Positions 36,726 through 47,297 of a stretch of 64,000 bases of DNA are shown here, piece after piece. The DNA is taken from assembly GCF_030655415.1 (NCBI RefSeq), contig NZ_JAURVN010000004.1:124001-188000 (forward strand), written 5' to 3'. The translations under genes were made by a program, and so were the position numbers. The DNA is from Herminiimonas sp. (GTDB lineage: Bacteria > Pseudomonadota > Gammaproteobacteria > Burkholderiales > Burkholderiaceae). A model generated the notes under the pieces. It worked only from the letters and a program-made list of their open reading frames with translations, ran no database searches and was not told the origin of the DNA. The first letter of the stretch is position 1. Every line of letters starts with the position of its first letter.

Positions 36726-38027
36726 TTAGTGATGTTCGGATTGTCGGAATTCCATTACGCCTGCAACTGTAAGGAAGGATCCGAAAACCGTAATTCTATC
36801 ATTCTCGCCCGCTCGGCTCATGGCATTTGCAAAAGCTTCTGCAGGCGTGGCGAATGTTTGGATGCTGCGTTCGGTATCACCAGCTGCTGGTGACTCAACA
36901 TAAGCGGCAATCAGCTTTTCGCGTATCTCTTCTGCGGTAGCAGCGCGCGGCAACGGTAGATCGGTAACGCACCAGTGATCGACCTGCCCTTTCAAGTGCT
37001 CAATCACGCCGGCGATATCCTTGTCCTGCATCGAGCCGAACACGGCGTAGGTATAAGGATGAAAGCCCATATTGCCGAGATTTTGCGACAGCGTAGCGGC
37101 AGCATGCGGATTGTGCGCCACATCCAGAATAATCGTTGGCTGCCCCGGCAATACTTGAAAACGTCCCGGCAAATCGACCAGCGCCAAGCCAGTCCGCACC
37201 TCTTGCGCACCGACAGGTAAACGCAGGCGCAAGGCATCCAGCGCAGCTAGCACGCCTGACGCATTCAATAACTGATTCGCACCACGCAAAGCCGGATACG
37301 CCAGTGAATTACGACGGCCGCTGCGGCCGCTGAAATTCCATTGCAACTTGTCGCCGGAATAATTGAAATCGCGATTGAAGAGCCACAAGTCGGCACCGAT
37401 TTGTTCTGCATGGTCGATCAGCGACTGTGGCGGCACTGGATCACCGCAAATGGCAGTTTTGCCAGCGCGGAAAATACCTGCTTTCTCAAAGCCGATCTTC
37501 TCGCGCGTATCGCCCAGATATTCGGTGTGATCGATATCGACGCTTGTGACTATCGCCACATCTGCATCAAGTACATTCACGGCATCGAGACGTCCACCCA
37601 GGCCAACCTCAAAAATCACCACATCCAGTTCGGCATCTGCGAACAACTGCATCGCAGCCAGCGTGGTGAATTCAAAATACGATAACGATACATCGCCACG
37701 GATGACGTCAAGCTTGTTGAAAACATTGATCAATTCTGCATCCGTCGCCGATTGCCCATTGAGGCGCATGCGCTCATTGAAATGCAAAATATGCGGCGAC
37801 GTGTACAAACCAACGCGATAACCGGCGCGCAACAAGATAGCTTCCAGCATGGCGCAAGTTGAACCCTTGCCATTCGTGCCGCCTACGATAATCACTGGAC
37901 AGGTAAATTCAATCGCCATTGCGTCCTTGACCTGCCGTACGCGATCCAAACCCATGTCTATCGCTTTGGGATGCATCGTTTCCAGTAGCGTGAGCCAGCC
38001 AGCTAAGGTCGTTGGATAATTTTCCAT
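36726..38027 (-). CDS. folC: Bifunctional folylpolyglutamate / dihydrofolate synthase
   Basis: A 433-residue Mur-ligase-fold enzyme that adds glutamate to dihydropteroate and to folates. The ATP P-loop is IIVGGTNGKGSTCAMLEAIL. YTSPHILHFNERMRLNG binds pterin, and FEVGLGGRLDAVNVL and DVAHNPHA belong to the conserved core. It overlaps no neighbour, being 20 bp upstream of dedD and about 100 bp downstream of accD. A terminator lies between accD and folC. Confidence 0.95.
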   Translation of the reverse strand: MENYPTTLAGWLTLLETMHPKAIDMGLDRVRQVKDAMAIEFTCPVIIVGGTNGKGSTCAMLEAILLRAGYRVGLYTSPHILHFNERMRLNGQSATDAELINVFNKLDVIRGDVSLSYFEFTTLAAMQLFADAELDVVIFEVGLGGRLDAVNVLDADVAIVTSVDIDHTEYLGDTREKIGFEKAGIFRAGKTAICGDPVPPQSLIDHAEQIGADLWLFNRDFNYSGDKLQWNFSGRSGRRNSLAYPALRGANQLLNASGVLAALDALRLRLPVGAQEVRTGLALVDLPGRFQVLPGQPTIILDVAHNPHAAATLSQNLGNMGFHPYTYAVFGSMQDKDIAGVIEHLKGQVDHWCVTDLPLPRAATAEEIREKLIAAYVESPAAGDTERSIQTFATPAEAFANAMSRAGENDRITVFGSFLTVAGVMEFRQSEHH

Positions 38028-38078
38028 ACAAATTGATCGTGGTTAGAGAGTGTATGTGATGGCGAATGGCAAAATAAA

Positions 38079-38106
38079 AAGCCCGAACCGGTTGCGGTTC
38101 GGGCTT
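38079..38106 (-). terminator. Rho-independent terminator downstream of accD
   Basis: Stem AAGCCCGAACC / GGTTCGGGCTT with a 6-base loop and a T-run on the minus strand. Confidence 0.88.
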
Positions 38107-38124
38107 CTATGTTCAAGTCGTCAA

Positions 38125-38997
38125 TTAAGCAAGAACGTCTGCAGCCTGATTTTGCAATAATGCCAACAGGCGTGCGATTTCTTCACGCATTTTGCGTCTA
38201 TCAACAATCATGTCGACAGCACCTTTGGTCACGAGGAACTCGGCTCGCTGGAAGCCTTCTGGCAACTTCTCACGCACTGTGTTTTCGATCACGCGTGGAC
38301 CGGCAAAACCGATCAGCGCTTTTGGTTCTGCAATCACGACGTCGCCCAGGAACGCGAACGAAGCGGACACACCACCCATGGTCGGATCGGTCAGCACCGA
38401 GATAAACGGCAATTTCTTTTCCGACAACTTCGTCAGCATCGACGTGGTTTTGGCCATTTGCATCAAGGACAACAAGCCCTCTTGCATACGCGCACCACCG
38501 GTTGACGTAAAGCAGATGAACGGTACTTTTTGTTCCAGCGCAGTTTGTGCGCCGCGTACAAAACGCTCGCCAACGACGGAACCCATCGAACCACCCATGA
38601 ATTCAAACTCGAAGCAGGCGACCACGACAGGCAAACTCATGATGGAGCCGCCCATGACGATCAGCGCATCGGTTTCGCCAGTAGCTTCAAGCGCCGATTT
38701 CAGGCGATCCGGATATTTTTTGCTGTCTTTGAATTTGAGTGTATCGACCGGCAGTACTTCCTGGCCGATGTCATAACGTCCGCCTGCGTCCAGCAACGCA
38801 TCCAGACGATCACGTGCGCGTATGCGCATGTGATGATTGCACTTAGGGCAAACGTGGATATTGGCTTCCAGATCGGTGCGATACAGCACGGATTCGCAAG
38901 ACGGGCATTTAACCCACAAACCTTCTGGTACCGATTTACGTTGGGCAGTATCGGAACGCTGAATGCGTGGGGGAAGTAATTTTTCTAGCCAGCTCAT
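38125..38997 (-). CDS. accD: Acetyl-CoA carboxylase carboxyltransferase subunit beta
   Basis: A 290-residue subunit. The N-terminal zinc ribbon has Cys pairs in VKCPSCES and VCPKCNHH, 15 residues apart. The crotonase-like core contains [28 protein letters not shown]. With AccA it transfers carboxyl from biotin to acetyl-CoA in fatty-acid synthesis. I chose 38997 ([10 protein letters not shown], preceded by AGAGG) over the frame start at 39054. It follows trpA, a typical betaproteobacterial order. Confidence 0.95.
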   Translation of the reverse strand: MSWLEKLLPPRIQRSDTAQRKSVPEGLWVKCPSCESVLYRTDLEANIHVCPKCNHHMRIRARDRLDALLDAGGRYDIGQEVLPVDTLKFKDSKKYPDRLKSALEATGETDALIVMGGSIMSLPVVVACFEFEFMGGSMGSVVGERFVRGAQTALEQKVPFICFTSTGGARMQEGLLSLMQMAKTTSMLTKLSEKKLPFISVLTDPTMGGVSASFAFLGDVVIAEPKALIGFAGPRVIENTVREKLPEGFQRAEFLVTKGAVDMIVDRRKMREEIARLLALLQNQAADVLA

Positions 38998-39146
38998 CGT
39001 GACCTCTTTCATTTTGACTTGCCGAATTGTACCGTTTGCACGGATATTCGCCACAATTGCGTGTTTTTTCTCTTCTTGCGCCAGCTCAAATAGTTATCCA
39101 TGAGCTGATCGGCGGTATTTTACTTGTCTATAAAGACATTTTCACC

Positions 39147-39944
39147 TTATTCGTCCAGCGCCTTGCGGATGCCGGCAATAAAGGTTTGCACCGCTTCTAC
39201 TGCGCGCTCGCGTGGGGTATTTTCCAATTCCTGGATGATACGGCTGCCGATTACGACAGCATCCGATACCGCCGCTACTGCCTTGGCGGTTGCAGCATCG
39301 CGAATACCGAAACCTACACCGATAGGCAATTTTACGTGTTGTCGAATCGCGGCGATGCGTTGCGACACTTCAGCAATATCGATATTGGCCGCGCCGGTAA
39401 CGCCTTTCAGCGAAACGTAATAGCTGAAGCCGCTACCAAATTTTGCTACCTGTTGAATACGTTCTTCGGTTGAAGTTGGTGCCAGCAAAAAGATGGGATC
39501 CATATCGTTTGCCTTCAATGTCGCGGCAAACTCTTCGCACTCTTCAGGCGGATAATCGACAACGATGGTGCCATCAACACCGGCCGCTTTCGCAGCAAGA
39601 ACAAACTCAGTTTGGCCCATGCGCTCGATCGGATTGGCGTAACCCATCAAGACGACAGGCGTGGTCGTGTTGGTCTTGCGGAATTCACTTACAAAATCCA
39701 ATACGTCGCGCATACCCACATTGAACTTGAGTGCACGTTCGCATGCACGCTGAATCACCGGGCCTTCGGCCATAGGATCGGAAAAAGGTACGCCCAGTTC
39801 GAGAATATCGGCACCGCCTGCAACCAGCGCGTGCATCAATGGCACGGTCAGATCGGGCGACGGATCGCCCGCGGTGATGAAAGGGATCAAGCCTTTTTTA
39901 TTGTTCGCTGCCAATGCGGCTAACGTGGACTGAATTCTGGACAT
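39147..39944 (-). CDS. trpA: Tryptophan synthase alpha chain
   Basis: A 265-residue TIM-barrel lyase that cleaves indole-3-glycerol phosphate to indole. [15 protein letters not shown] is the family start. The catalytic Glu and Asp lie in [16 protein letters not shown], and the phosphate-binding loop is near GVGFGIRD. It works with TrpB, 104 bp upstream. The gap between them holds a strong hairpin instead of the usual tight coupling. Confidence 0.97.
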   Translation of the reverse strand: MSRIQSTLAALAANNKKGLIPFITAGDPSPDLTVPLMHALVAGGADILELGVPFSDPMAEGPVIQRACERALKFNVGMRDVLDFVSEFRKTNTTTPVVLMGYANPIERMGQTEFVLAAKAAGVDGTIVVDYPPEECEEFAATLKANDMDPIFLLAPTSTEERIQQVAKFGSGFSYYVSLKGVTGAANIDIAEVSQRIAAIRQHVKLPIGVGFGIRDAATAKAVAAVSDAVVIGSRIIQELENTPRERAVEAVQTFIAGIRKALDE

Positions 39945-40008
39945 CTGTTTTATCTTTAATCAATGATCTTTTAATGCGCCACGCGACTGCTGCCGCATAT
40001 GAAATGAA

Positions 40009-40038
40009 AACGGCAATGGATGTGAATCCATTGCCGTT
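40009..40038 (-). terminator. Hairpin between trpB and trpA, terminator-like
   Basis: A perfect 13-bp stem AACGGCAATGGAT / ATCCATTGCCGTT with a 4-base loop, just past the trpB stop. On the minus strand TTTTCATTTC follows, a broken T-run. It should attenuate or stabilise rather than fully end the message, since trpA follows. Confidence 0.65.
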
Positions 40039-40048
40039 AGCGCCGTGC

Positions 40049-41320
40049 TTAACCGAAGTCCAAGCCCATACGTTCCGCAACCGTATGCATGTCCTTGTCG
40101 CCGCGACCGGACAGATTAGCCAACACGATCTGCTCTTTCGGCAAAGTCGCTGCCAACTTGGCGGCATAGCTCAATGCATGACTGGATTCCAGTGCTGGAA
40201 TAATGCCTTCGATATGGCAGCAATCGTGGAAAGCTTGCAAAGCTTCTTCATCGGTCACCGACACGTATTGCGCACGCGACGAATCCTTCAACCATGCATG
40301 TTCCGGACCTACGCCTGGATAATCAAGGCCGGCCGAAACCGAATGTGTCTCGATGATTTGACCGTTTTCATCTTGCAACAAATAAGTACGATTGCCGTGC
40401 AAGACGCCAGGTGAACCTGCTGTCAATGAGGCTGAATGTTTGCCGGTTTCCAAGCCCTCACCGGCGGCTTCGACGCCAACCAATTGAACATTCTTGTGTT
40501 CTATATATGGATAAAAAATACCCATCGCATTCGAGCCGCCACCAATACAGGCGACCACATAATCCGGCTGACGACTGGTCATTTCCGGCATTTGCTCTAT
40601 GCATTCCTTGCCGATAACAGATTGGAAATCGCGCACCATCATTGGATATGGGTGTGGGCCGGCGACGGTACCGATAATGTAAAAAGTATTTTCCACGTTG
40701 GTAACCCAGTCGCGCATCGCTTCATTCAACGCGTCTTTGAGGGTTTTAGAGCCTGATTCAACCGGCACCACGGTCGCGCCCAGCAACTTCATACGATAGA
40801 CGTTTTGCGCCTGACGTTTGACGTCTTCGCTGCCCATATAAACCACGCATTCAAGGCCGAAGCGCGCACAAATGGTGGCGGTCGCGACACCATGCTGACC
40901 CGCGCCGGTTTCCGCGATGATGCGCGGCTTGCCCATGCGGCGTGCCAACAAAGCCTGGCCAATCACGTTATTGATTTTGTGCGCGCCGGTGTGATTCAAG
41001 TCTTCACGTTTGAAGTAAATCTGTGCGCCGCCCATTTTTTCGGACCAGCGTTTGGCATGATAGATCGGGCTTGGGCGACCGACGAAATGCTTCAGGTCGT
41101 AATGAAATTCTGCGAGGAATGCAGGATCCTTGCTGTAATGCGCATACGCTTCTTTCAATTCAGCCAGCGCGTGGCTCAGCGTTTCTGAAACAAAGCTGCC
41201 GCCGTATGGGCCGAAGTGGCCTTTGGCATCGGGAAAATTGTATGAGGCGGTTTGATGTAATGCACTCTCGATGACTGCTTGTCGCTCGGCAAAGCTGCCT
41301 AAGGCTTCAAATTCTTTCAT
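40049..41320 (-). CDS. trpB: Tryptophan synthase beta chain
   Basis: A 423-residue PLP enzyme that condenses indole with serine. The PLP lysine is in [17 protein letters not shown], the glycine loop in [15 protein letters not shown], and the family start [13 protein letters not shown] is clear. It is slightly longer than E. coli TrpB, with an N-terminal extension of roughly 20 residues. It follows trpF by 17 bp. Confidence 0.97.
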   Translation of the reverse strand: MKEFEALGSFAERQAVIESALHQTASYNFPDAKGHFGPYGGSFVSETLSHALAELKEAYAHYSKDPAFLAEFHYDLKHFVGRPSPIYHAKRWSEKMGGAQIYFKREDLNHTGAHKINNVIGQALLARRMGKPRIIAETGAGQHGVATATICARFGLECVVYMGSEDVKRQAQNVYRMKLLGATVVPVESGSKTLKDALNEAMRDWVTNVENTFYIIGTVAGPHPYPMMVRDFQSVIGKECIEQMPEMTSRQPDYVVACIGGGSNAMGIFYPYIEHKNVQLVGVEAAGEGLETGKHSASLTAGSPGVLHGNRTYLLQDENGQIIETHSVSAGLDYPGVGPEHAWLKDSSRAQYVSVTDEEALQAFHDCCHIEGIIPALESSHALSYAAKLAATLPKEQIVLANLSGRGDKDMHTVAERMGLDFG

Positions 41321-41337
41321 GATGTTCTCTTTACTAT

Positions 41338-42033
41338 TTAGTCTGGCTGCGTGGCATTTGCGTGTGCTGTTTCAGCAGAATCTGCAAGATGCACGGCGGC
41401 GATAAAGACGCGAATTTTCGCGATATCTTTGATGCCCTTGTCGCGTTCGACACCACTGCTGATGTCGACGGCGTACGGGCGAACACGCGTGACCGCGTCA
41501 GTCGCGTTTTGTACGCTCAAGCCACCACTTAAAACGACCCGAGGCGCGATGCTTTCTGGAATGAGAGACCAATCGAAGACCTTTCCACTGCCGCCATAGC
41601 TATCAACATAGGTATCCAGCAACAAGCCGGTGAATAATCTGCTGGCGGCGCGATAATCAGACTCGTATTTTAGCAAATCGGCAGAATTCGTATCCGGTTT
41701 TACGCGTAGTGCACGCATGAAAGGTCGATTCACTGCATCCGCGATGGCGGCGCACTCGTCTACCGTCTCATCACCGTGGAATTGCAACATCGCAATTGAT
41801 GTCTGAGCGACAACTGCCTGTACTTCTTCCGCACTGGCATTCACGAACAAACCGACCGCAGTAACGAAAGGTGGGATCTGCGCAATTAACTGCGCCGCAG
41901 CATCAGGCTGAATATAGCGCGGACTCTTGGCATAAAAAACGAAACCGACCGCATCAGCGCCAGCCGCAATCGCGCCTGCCAGATCTTCCGGTCGAGTCAA
42001 ACCGCAAATTTTGATGCGGGTGCGATGTGTCAT
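41338..42033 (-). CDS. trpF: Phosphoribosylanthranilate isomerase
   Basis: A 231-residue TIM barrel that isomerises PRA to CdRP. The catalytic Cys is in [13 protein letters not shown] near the N-terminus. [13 protein letters not shown] and LQFHGDE follow, and the phosphate site is near [10 protein letters not shown]. It heads trpF-trpB-trpA here. The genes trpE, trpD and trpC are not in the window. Confidence 0.95.
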   Translation of the reverse strand: MTHRTRIKICGLTRPEDLAGAIAAGADAVGFVFYAKSPRYIQPDAAAQLIAQIPPFVTAVGLFVNASAEEVQAVVAQTSIAMLQFHGDETVDECAAIADAVNRPFMRALRVKPDTNSADLLKYESDYRAASRLFTGLLLDTYVDSYGGSGKVFDWSLIPESIAPRVVLSGGLSVQNATDAVTRVRPYAVDISSGVERDKGIKDIAKIRVFIAAVHLADSAETAHANATQPD

Positions 42034-42144
42034 TGTGTTGCCAGCCTATTGAAAAACATGTGTGATGATTTGTGAGTATTAAGATCAAGAATGAAGTGCA
42101 AGATGAGGATCAATCACATCTCGCATCGAATATTAATCTCAGGC

Positions 42145-42972
42145 TCAAGACCATAGAAAATTCTGTGTATCGATTTGCGGTAACTTCCATTTTGGATCGT
42201 AATCGATTTTAGTAAGGTACAAACCGTCGGCCATAAAGGTGGGCGCGGCGATTTTGCGATCTTGCGCTTCCAGCAGTTCCTTCAACCATGCCGATGGCTG
42301 CGTGCCATTACCGACATAAATCAGTGAACCGATAATGTTGCGCACCATGTGATGCAAAAACGCATTTGCATGCACCGTAAACATGATCAAATCGCCACGT
42401 TGTTCGATCTTGATCGCATACATCGTCTTGACCGGTGATTTGGCCTGACATTGTACGGAACGGAAACTGGAAAAATCATGTTCGCCCAACAAGTGCGCAG
42501 CTGCTTCACGCATTTTATCGACATCCAACGTGCGGAATACCCAGCCTGCTTTGCCTTCCAGCAAAGGTGAACGTACCTGATTGTTGTACAGCACGTATTG
42601 ATAGGTTCTGGAGCGCGCGCTGAAGCGCGCATGAAAATTTTCGTCAGTATCGGTCGCGACCTCAGTTGCCCAACGCACCGCAATCGATGACGGCAAAAAA
42701 GTATTCACGCCACGTACCCACGACTGCATATCACGCTCCAGCAGCGTATCGAAGTGCACCACTTGTTCGATTGCGTGCACGCCTGCATCGGTACGTCCGG
42801 CGCATGATGTGGAGACTTCTTGCTGGGTAAATTTCCCCAAAGCGAGTTCCAGCTTGTCTTGCACCGTCAAGCCGTTGAGCTGCGTCTGCCAGCCCTGCCA
42901 AGGCGCGCCATCATATTGCACGCCGAGCACAATACGTTTCGCTTGGCCTGAGCTGTCTGATTCGCCATTCAT
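42145..42972 (-). CDS. truA: tRNA pseudouridine(38-40) synthase TruA
   Basis: A 275-residue enzyme that makes pseudouridine in the anticodon arm. The catalytic Asp is in CAGRTDAGVHAIEQV. The family start LGVQYDGAPWQGWQ and the C-terminal FLHHMVRNIIGSLIYVGNG are typical. The frame extends to 43029; I prefer the ATG at 42972. It lies between fimV and trpF, the usual place in this lineage. Confidence 0.94.
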   Translation of the reverse strand: MNGESDSSGQAKRIVLGVQYDGAPWQGWQTQLNGLTVQDKLELALGKFTQQEVSTSCAGRTDAGVHAIEQVVHFDTLLERDMQSWVRGVNTFLPSSIAVRWATEVATDTDENFHARFSARSRTYQYVLYNNQVRSPLLEGKAGWVFRTLDVDKMREAAAHLLGEHDFSSFRSVQCQAKSPVKTMYAIKIEQRGDLIMFTVHANAFLHHMVRNIIGSLIYVGNGTQPSAWLKELLEAQDRKIAAPTFMADGLYLTKIDYDPKWKLPQIDTQNFLWS

Positions 42973-43010
42973 GATAAACATAGTCCGAAAATCGAAACTG
43001 AAAATGAAAA

Positions 43011-43038
43011 ACGGGCGCAAGCAGTGCATTGCGCCCGT
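43011..43038 (-). terminator. Rho-independent terminator downstream of fimV
   Basis: Stem ACGGGCGCAA / TTGCGCCCGT with an 8-base loop and TTTTT on the minus strand. It overlaps the leader of truA, whose start lies 40 bp further on. Confidence 0.85.
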
Positions 43039-43058
43039 CGGAACTGCATTTTAGCTCG

Positions 43059-45911
43059 TCAGGAGAGTTTGCTCAGCAGGTTTTTCGCCTTCTCGGATTG
43101 CTCGCCATTGCCACCTTTGACGACTTCTTCCAGCAATTCGCGTGCGCCTTCTTTGTCGCCGATTTCCTGGTAAGCGATCGCCAGATCAAGCTTGGTCGCC
43201 ATTTCAGCGTTGCTAGTGTAGCTCTCTGCTTCATCGACGCCATCCAGGGCGAAGTGATCATCATCCAAACTTGGTGCAGCTGCAGATGGTGATGCAGCAA
43301 CTGGATTCAGATCAAGCGAAATGTCGGACAGATCAGCAGCGATATCTTTCACCGGCGCCGCTGCGACATTTGCTGCTTTCACATTTGCAGGTGACTCTTC
43401 TTTCGCTGGGAAATCAAGGCCGAAGTCGTCAGGCGCGCTGATTTCTGGCGCTGCAAACGCTGCCGGCGTGGATGCTTTTTCAGCTTCGAAACTGGCAACG
43501 GATGGTGTCTTTTCTAAATCAGCTGCAGGCTTGTCATTTTCCAGGAAACCGAAATCGATATCAGCAATATCCGCTGGCATCTCAGCTTTTGGCAGCGCTA
43601 CGTCCGACGATTTCTTGTCATTATCTTCAATGTCCAAACCTTCCAGATCAAAGTCGAGATCCTCGACTACGTCCGGTTCCATCGAAGCGATCGTTTTGTG
43701 TTCGTCTTCTTCTGGCAGGGACAAACTATTTTCTGCAAAAGAGCTTTCGAAGGAACTACCCGATTCTTTAGTATCGGCCGGCAAATCCGAATCGATCGCA
43801 TCAAAAGGCTGAGTAGGCGCCAGTAATGCAGCAGCTTTGGACTCGCCTTTTTCTGAGCCGGCACCGCTAGCGTACAACGGATTGCTCGGATCCAGAATCA
43901 TGCCCAGGTTGGCAGCTTGCGCCCAGTCTTCGCCCTCACCTTTTGTCATGCTGTACAACTCGCTCGCCAAAATTTCGAACGAACGTGCGTCGTTGCGGTT
44001 GGCATAAATTTCCAGCAACTTGACGCGTACTGCATGACGATCAGGTTGATTGCGCAATGCTTCTTTCAGTATTTCTTCGGCTTGCGCATCGCGACCATAA
44101 GCGATGTAAACATCGGCTTCTGCAATCGGATCAACTTCATTCGTATCTAGCTGACTAGCCGAAGGCACGAAGTTGGAATTGAATACGCTGTTATTGGTAT
44201 CAACACTTTGTCCACCGGTCGAGCCAAACAACGAGTTCGATTTAAGACTGGAATCCGAAATGATGCTGTCTTCAAACGATTTGGTTTGCTTGCGACGACG
44301 CGAACTGTAAATACCTAACCCGGCAAGTAAAGCCAGCAATGCTGCTGCGCCCGGCAGGAACATCGCATTACCCATCAAGTCATCCAGGAAGCTAGGCTCA
44401 GGTGGCGGTGGCGCAACGACGACAGGCTTTTTAACGACAGGTTTAACTTCAGCAACTGGAGCTGGCGGCACTATTGGCTCAACGACTGGAGCCGGCGTTG
44501 CTTCAACTGCTGGAGCTTCGGCAACTGGGGGAGTTACCGCAGGTGTTTCTGCAGCAGGCACTGGCGTCACTACTGGCGGAACTACCGCAGCTGGTGTTGC
44601 AGCAGCCGTTGCTTGTTTTTGCTGGTCAGCCAAATCCTTGTTTTTAATCTCAAGAATTTTTTGCAGTTCGCTAACGTTCTTTTCGAGTTCTTTGACGCGA
44701 GCATTTGCATCTGCAATTGCCTTGTCTTTGGCGATCAACTCTTCAGTGCTGGCACCGGCTTTATCGGAGCCTGCGCTTAATGTCGTCGCACCCGATTTGG
44801 ACAATTTCAGTTTGTCTTTGGATTCAGCTGTGCCAGCGGATTCTTCCTGAATACGGGTGGTGATTTTTCCACCCGCAGTTTGCTTGACGTCGTCAGATTT
44901 TTTCGCTTCTGCGGTAGCGACTTGACCAGCCAGTTTATTGCGATAGCTATTGAAATCTGCTGCTTGCGCGACGACTACGCCTTTCGCTTCTGATTGGCCC
45001 ACCGATTTTGCGGTGTCAGCTTCAGGCACGGACAAGATCTGTCCGGCGCGCAGGCGATTCATGTTCTTGTTGATAAATGCATCAGGATTGGCGCGGTACA
45101 AGGCAACCAGCATCTGATCTAGCGAGACACCGCTTGGGCGATATTGGTTGGCAATTTTCGCCAGCGAGTCGCCTTTTTTAACCAGATACTCGTCCGCGGA
45201 TGAATTATCAGATTTTGGCTCTGAAGCTGTGCGTACCGGTTTGGCTACCACTGGAGCCGGTGCTGGCGCCACTTCACGAATCGGTTGTGGTGCAGCTTGT
45301 TGCGGAACTGGTTCAGGTGCTGGCGGCGGAAGTGCCTGGCTAGCAGCTGGCGGCGGCAAAGCTTGCGACGGCGGCGGCGCAGATTGTGCAACTGGCTCTG
45401 GAATGCTTTCGACCGGTCTTGCGACAGGTGCTAATGGACGTGTAATTGGTGCTATTTGCGCTGGACGCGTAGCACGCATCTCAGGCGGATCAAGCAGGAA
45501 AGTGTATTCGCGTACCAGACGGTTTTTATTGCCGCCTAGTTCCAGCAGCATATCGACGTAAGGCTCGTTGATAGGTTGGGTTGAAGTAATCCGGACGATA
45601 GGACGATTGCCGCGCTGCTCTACCGCAAATCTCAAGGAAAACAATGCTGGGTGCAGATCAATATTGGCTTGGCGGAAGGCATCGGCCGATGCCAGCTTAG
45701 GCACCAAACTACCCAATTCATCTTGCGCAACTGAGGTCAGTTCGATCTCTGCCCGTAACGGTTGCCCCAGCGACGAAAGAACTGTCAATTTCCCCAAACC
45801 TGCGGCGTGCGCATTTGACAATACCACTGCGGATATCACTGCCGCGCTGAGTGTCTTTAATTTGAACGAGGAAAAGCTAGGGCGAGAATTTGACCGCATT
45901 TTTAGTGGCAT
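43059..45911 (-). CDS. fimV: FimV/HubP-type polar landmark protein
   Basis: About 950 residues. The signal peptide ends near NAHA-AG, and a FimV N-terminal domain (LGKLTVLSSLGQPLRAEIEL) follows. A Pro/Ala-rich linker, a LysM domain (YLVKKGDSLAKIANQYRPSG) and a coiled coil come next. A membrane helix (LPGAAALLALLAGLGIYSSRRRK) and an acidic Asp/Glu-rich cytosolic region lead to the FimV C-terminal TPR motif (DLAIAYQEIGDKEGARELL). It organises type IV pili and cell-pole proteins. The frame extends to 45986; I start at 45911, before the signal peptide. It sits between asd and truA, the usual asd-fimV-truA order. Confidence 0.9.
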   Translation of the reverse strand: MPLKMRSNSRPSFSSFKLKTLSAAVISAVVLSNAHAAGLGKLTVLSSLGQPLRAEIELTSVAQDELGSLVPKLASADAFRQANIDLHPALFSLRFAVEQRGNRPIVRITSTQPINEPYVDMLLELGGNKNRLVREYTFLLDPPEMRATRPAQIAPITRPLAPVARPVESIPEPVAQSAPPPSQALPPPAASQALPPPAPEPVPQQAAPQPIREVAPAPAPVVAKPVRTASEPKSDNSSADEYLVKKGDSLAKIANQYRPSGVSLDQMLVALYRANPDAFINKNMNRLRAGQILSVPEADTAKSVGQSEAKGVVVAQAADFNSYRNKLAGQVATAEAKKSDDVKQTAGGKITTRIQEESAGTAESKDKLKLSKSGATTLSAGSDKAGASTEELIAKDKAIADANARVKELEKNVSELQKILEIKNKDLADQQKQATAAATPAAVVPPVVTPVPAAETPAVTPPVAEAPAVEATPAPVVEPIVPPAPVAEVKPVVKKPVVVAPPPPEPSFLDDLMGNAMFLPGAAALLALLAGLGIYSSRRRKQTKSFEDSIISDSSLKSNSLFGSTGGQSVDTNNSVFNSNFVPSASQLDTNEVDPIAEADVYIAYGRDAQAEEILKEALRNQPDRHAVRVKLLEIYANRNDARSFEILASELYSMTKGEGEDWAQAANLGMILDPSNPLYASGAGSEKGESKAAALLAPTQPFDAIDSDLPADTKESGSSFESSFAENSLSLPEEDEHKTIASMEPDVVEDLDFDLEGLDIEDNDKKSSDVALPKAEMPADIADIDFGFLENDKPAADLEKTPSVASFEAEKASTPAAFAAPEISAPDDFGLDFPAKEESPANVKAANVAAAPVKDIAADLSDISLDLNPVAASPSAAAPSLDDDHFALDGVDEAESYTSNAEMATKLDLAIAYQEIGDKEGARELLEEVVKGGNGEQSEKAKNLLSKLS

Positions 45912-46036
45912 GGAGAGTATTCCGTTAGCGTACGTAGGGGACCACAAGCAACGCTTATTTATCGTTTTTCTAAGAACTTTCACCATAGCATCATGGACTT
46001 ACGCGCGCAAGCGCAACCATATTGGCAACTAATTTA

Positions 46037-46079
46037 AAACCCGCCAATCGCTCATTTATAGAGCGAATTTGGCGGGTTT
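46037..46079 (-). terminator. Rho-independent terminator downstream of asd
   Basis: A long stem AAACCCGCCAA / TTGGCGGGTTT enclosing an inner hairpin TCGCTC / GAGCGA, with a T-rich tail on the minus strand. It lies about 40 bp after the asd stop, so fimV has its own promoter. Confidence 0.88.
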
Positions 46080-46122
46080 ATGTTGCGTAGTGACAACGTC
46101 ACATGAGGCTATTAGGGCTGTA

Positions 46123-47229
46123 TCAGCGATCCAGCACGATACGCAGCATGCGGCGCAATGGTTCAGCCGCGCCCCACAATAGTTGATCGCCGATGACGAA
46201 GGCCGAAATGTATTCCGGTCCTTGATTGAGCTTGCGTACACGACCAACACCGATTTCCAAACCACCGGTGATAGCTGCAGGCGTCAATTCCTTGACGGTG
46301 ATGGCGCGTTCATTCGGCACCCATTTCACCCATTGATTACCCGAACGGATAATGGATTCGATTTCAGCCAAAGGTACATCGCGCTTCAATTTGATCGTCA
46401 ACGCCAGGCTGTGGCAACGCATCGCACCGATACGTACGCACAAGCCATCGACTGGAATTGTGTTGGTATTGCCAAGAATTTTGTTAACTTCGGCTTGGCC
46501 TTTCCATTCTTCTTTGGATTGACCGTTTTCCAGTTGTGCATCGATCCATGGGATCAAGCCACCAGCCAAAGGCGCGCCAAAGAACTCTGTTGGCACGTCG
46601 TTACGGATGGTTTGCGCAACTTTGCGGTCGATATCCAGAATTGCCGAAGAAGGTGTTGCCAGTTCATCAGCGACTGCAGCGTGGACCACGCCCATGCCGG
46701 ACAACAATTCACGCATGTGATTAGCGCCGCCACCTGATGCTGCTTGATAAGTCATTGAACTGACCCATTCAACCAGACCTTCGCGGAACAAGCCGCCGAC
46801 GCCCATCAACAAAATGGAGTTGGTGCAATTGCCACCGATGTAATTTTTAACGCCACGACCCAGTGCGTCCGTGATCACATTTTGGTTGACTGGATCCAGG
46901 ATGATGACAGCGTCGTCTTTCATGCGCAGTGTCGAAGCCGCATCAATCCAGTAACCGTCCCAGCCCGATGCGCGCAGCTTAGGGAAAATCTCGGTGGTGT
47001 AATCGCCGCCTTGGCAAGTAATGATGATGTCGCATTTTTTCAGCGCATCGATATCGTTGGCGTCCTGCAAAGTCGTTTCCTTCTTCGCCATCGCAGGGGC
47101 TTTTCCGCCCTTGTTCGAGGTGGTGAAGAACACAGGTTCGATAAGGTCGAAATCGCCCTCTTCTTGCATACGCTGCATCAAGACCGATCCAACCATCCCA
47201 CGCCAACCGACTAAGCCAACAACTTTCAT
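46123..47229 (-). CDS. asd: Aspartate-semialdehyde dehydrogenase
   Basis: A 368-residue enzyme of lysine, threonine and methionine synthesis. The NADP-binding start is [19 protein letters not shown]. The catalytic cysteine is in [13 protein letters not shown], and [15 protein letters not shown] belongs to the active site. Three consecutive ATG codons lie at 47235, 47232 and 47229. The AAGGAA element best suits the last two, so I use 47229. It is 62 bp past leuB in the same direction. Confidence 0.95.
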   Translation of the reverse strand: MKVVGLVGWRGMVGSVLMQRMQEEGDFDLIEPVFFTTSNKGGKAPAMAKKETTLQDANDIDALKKCDIIITCQGGDYTTEIFPKLRASGWDGYWIDAASTLRMKDDAVIILDPVNQNVITDALGRGVKNYIGGNCTNSILLMGVGGLFREGLVEWVSSMTYQAASGGGANHMRELLSGMGVVHAAVADELATPSSAILDIDRKVAQTIRNDVPTEFFGAPLAGGLIPWIDAQLENGQSKEEWKGQAEVNKILGNTNTIPVDGLCVRIGAMRCHSLALTIKLKRDVPLAEIESIIRSGNQWVKWVPNERAITVKELTPAAITGGLEIGVGRVRKLNQGPEYISAFVIGDQLLWGAAEPLRRMLRIVLDR

Positions 47230-47297
47230 CATCATTTCCTTAACTCAGGCGCATCCGGCGCCCATTAATAAAAACTACGAACTCGTGATTCAGAAAA

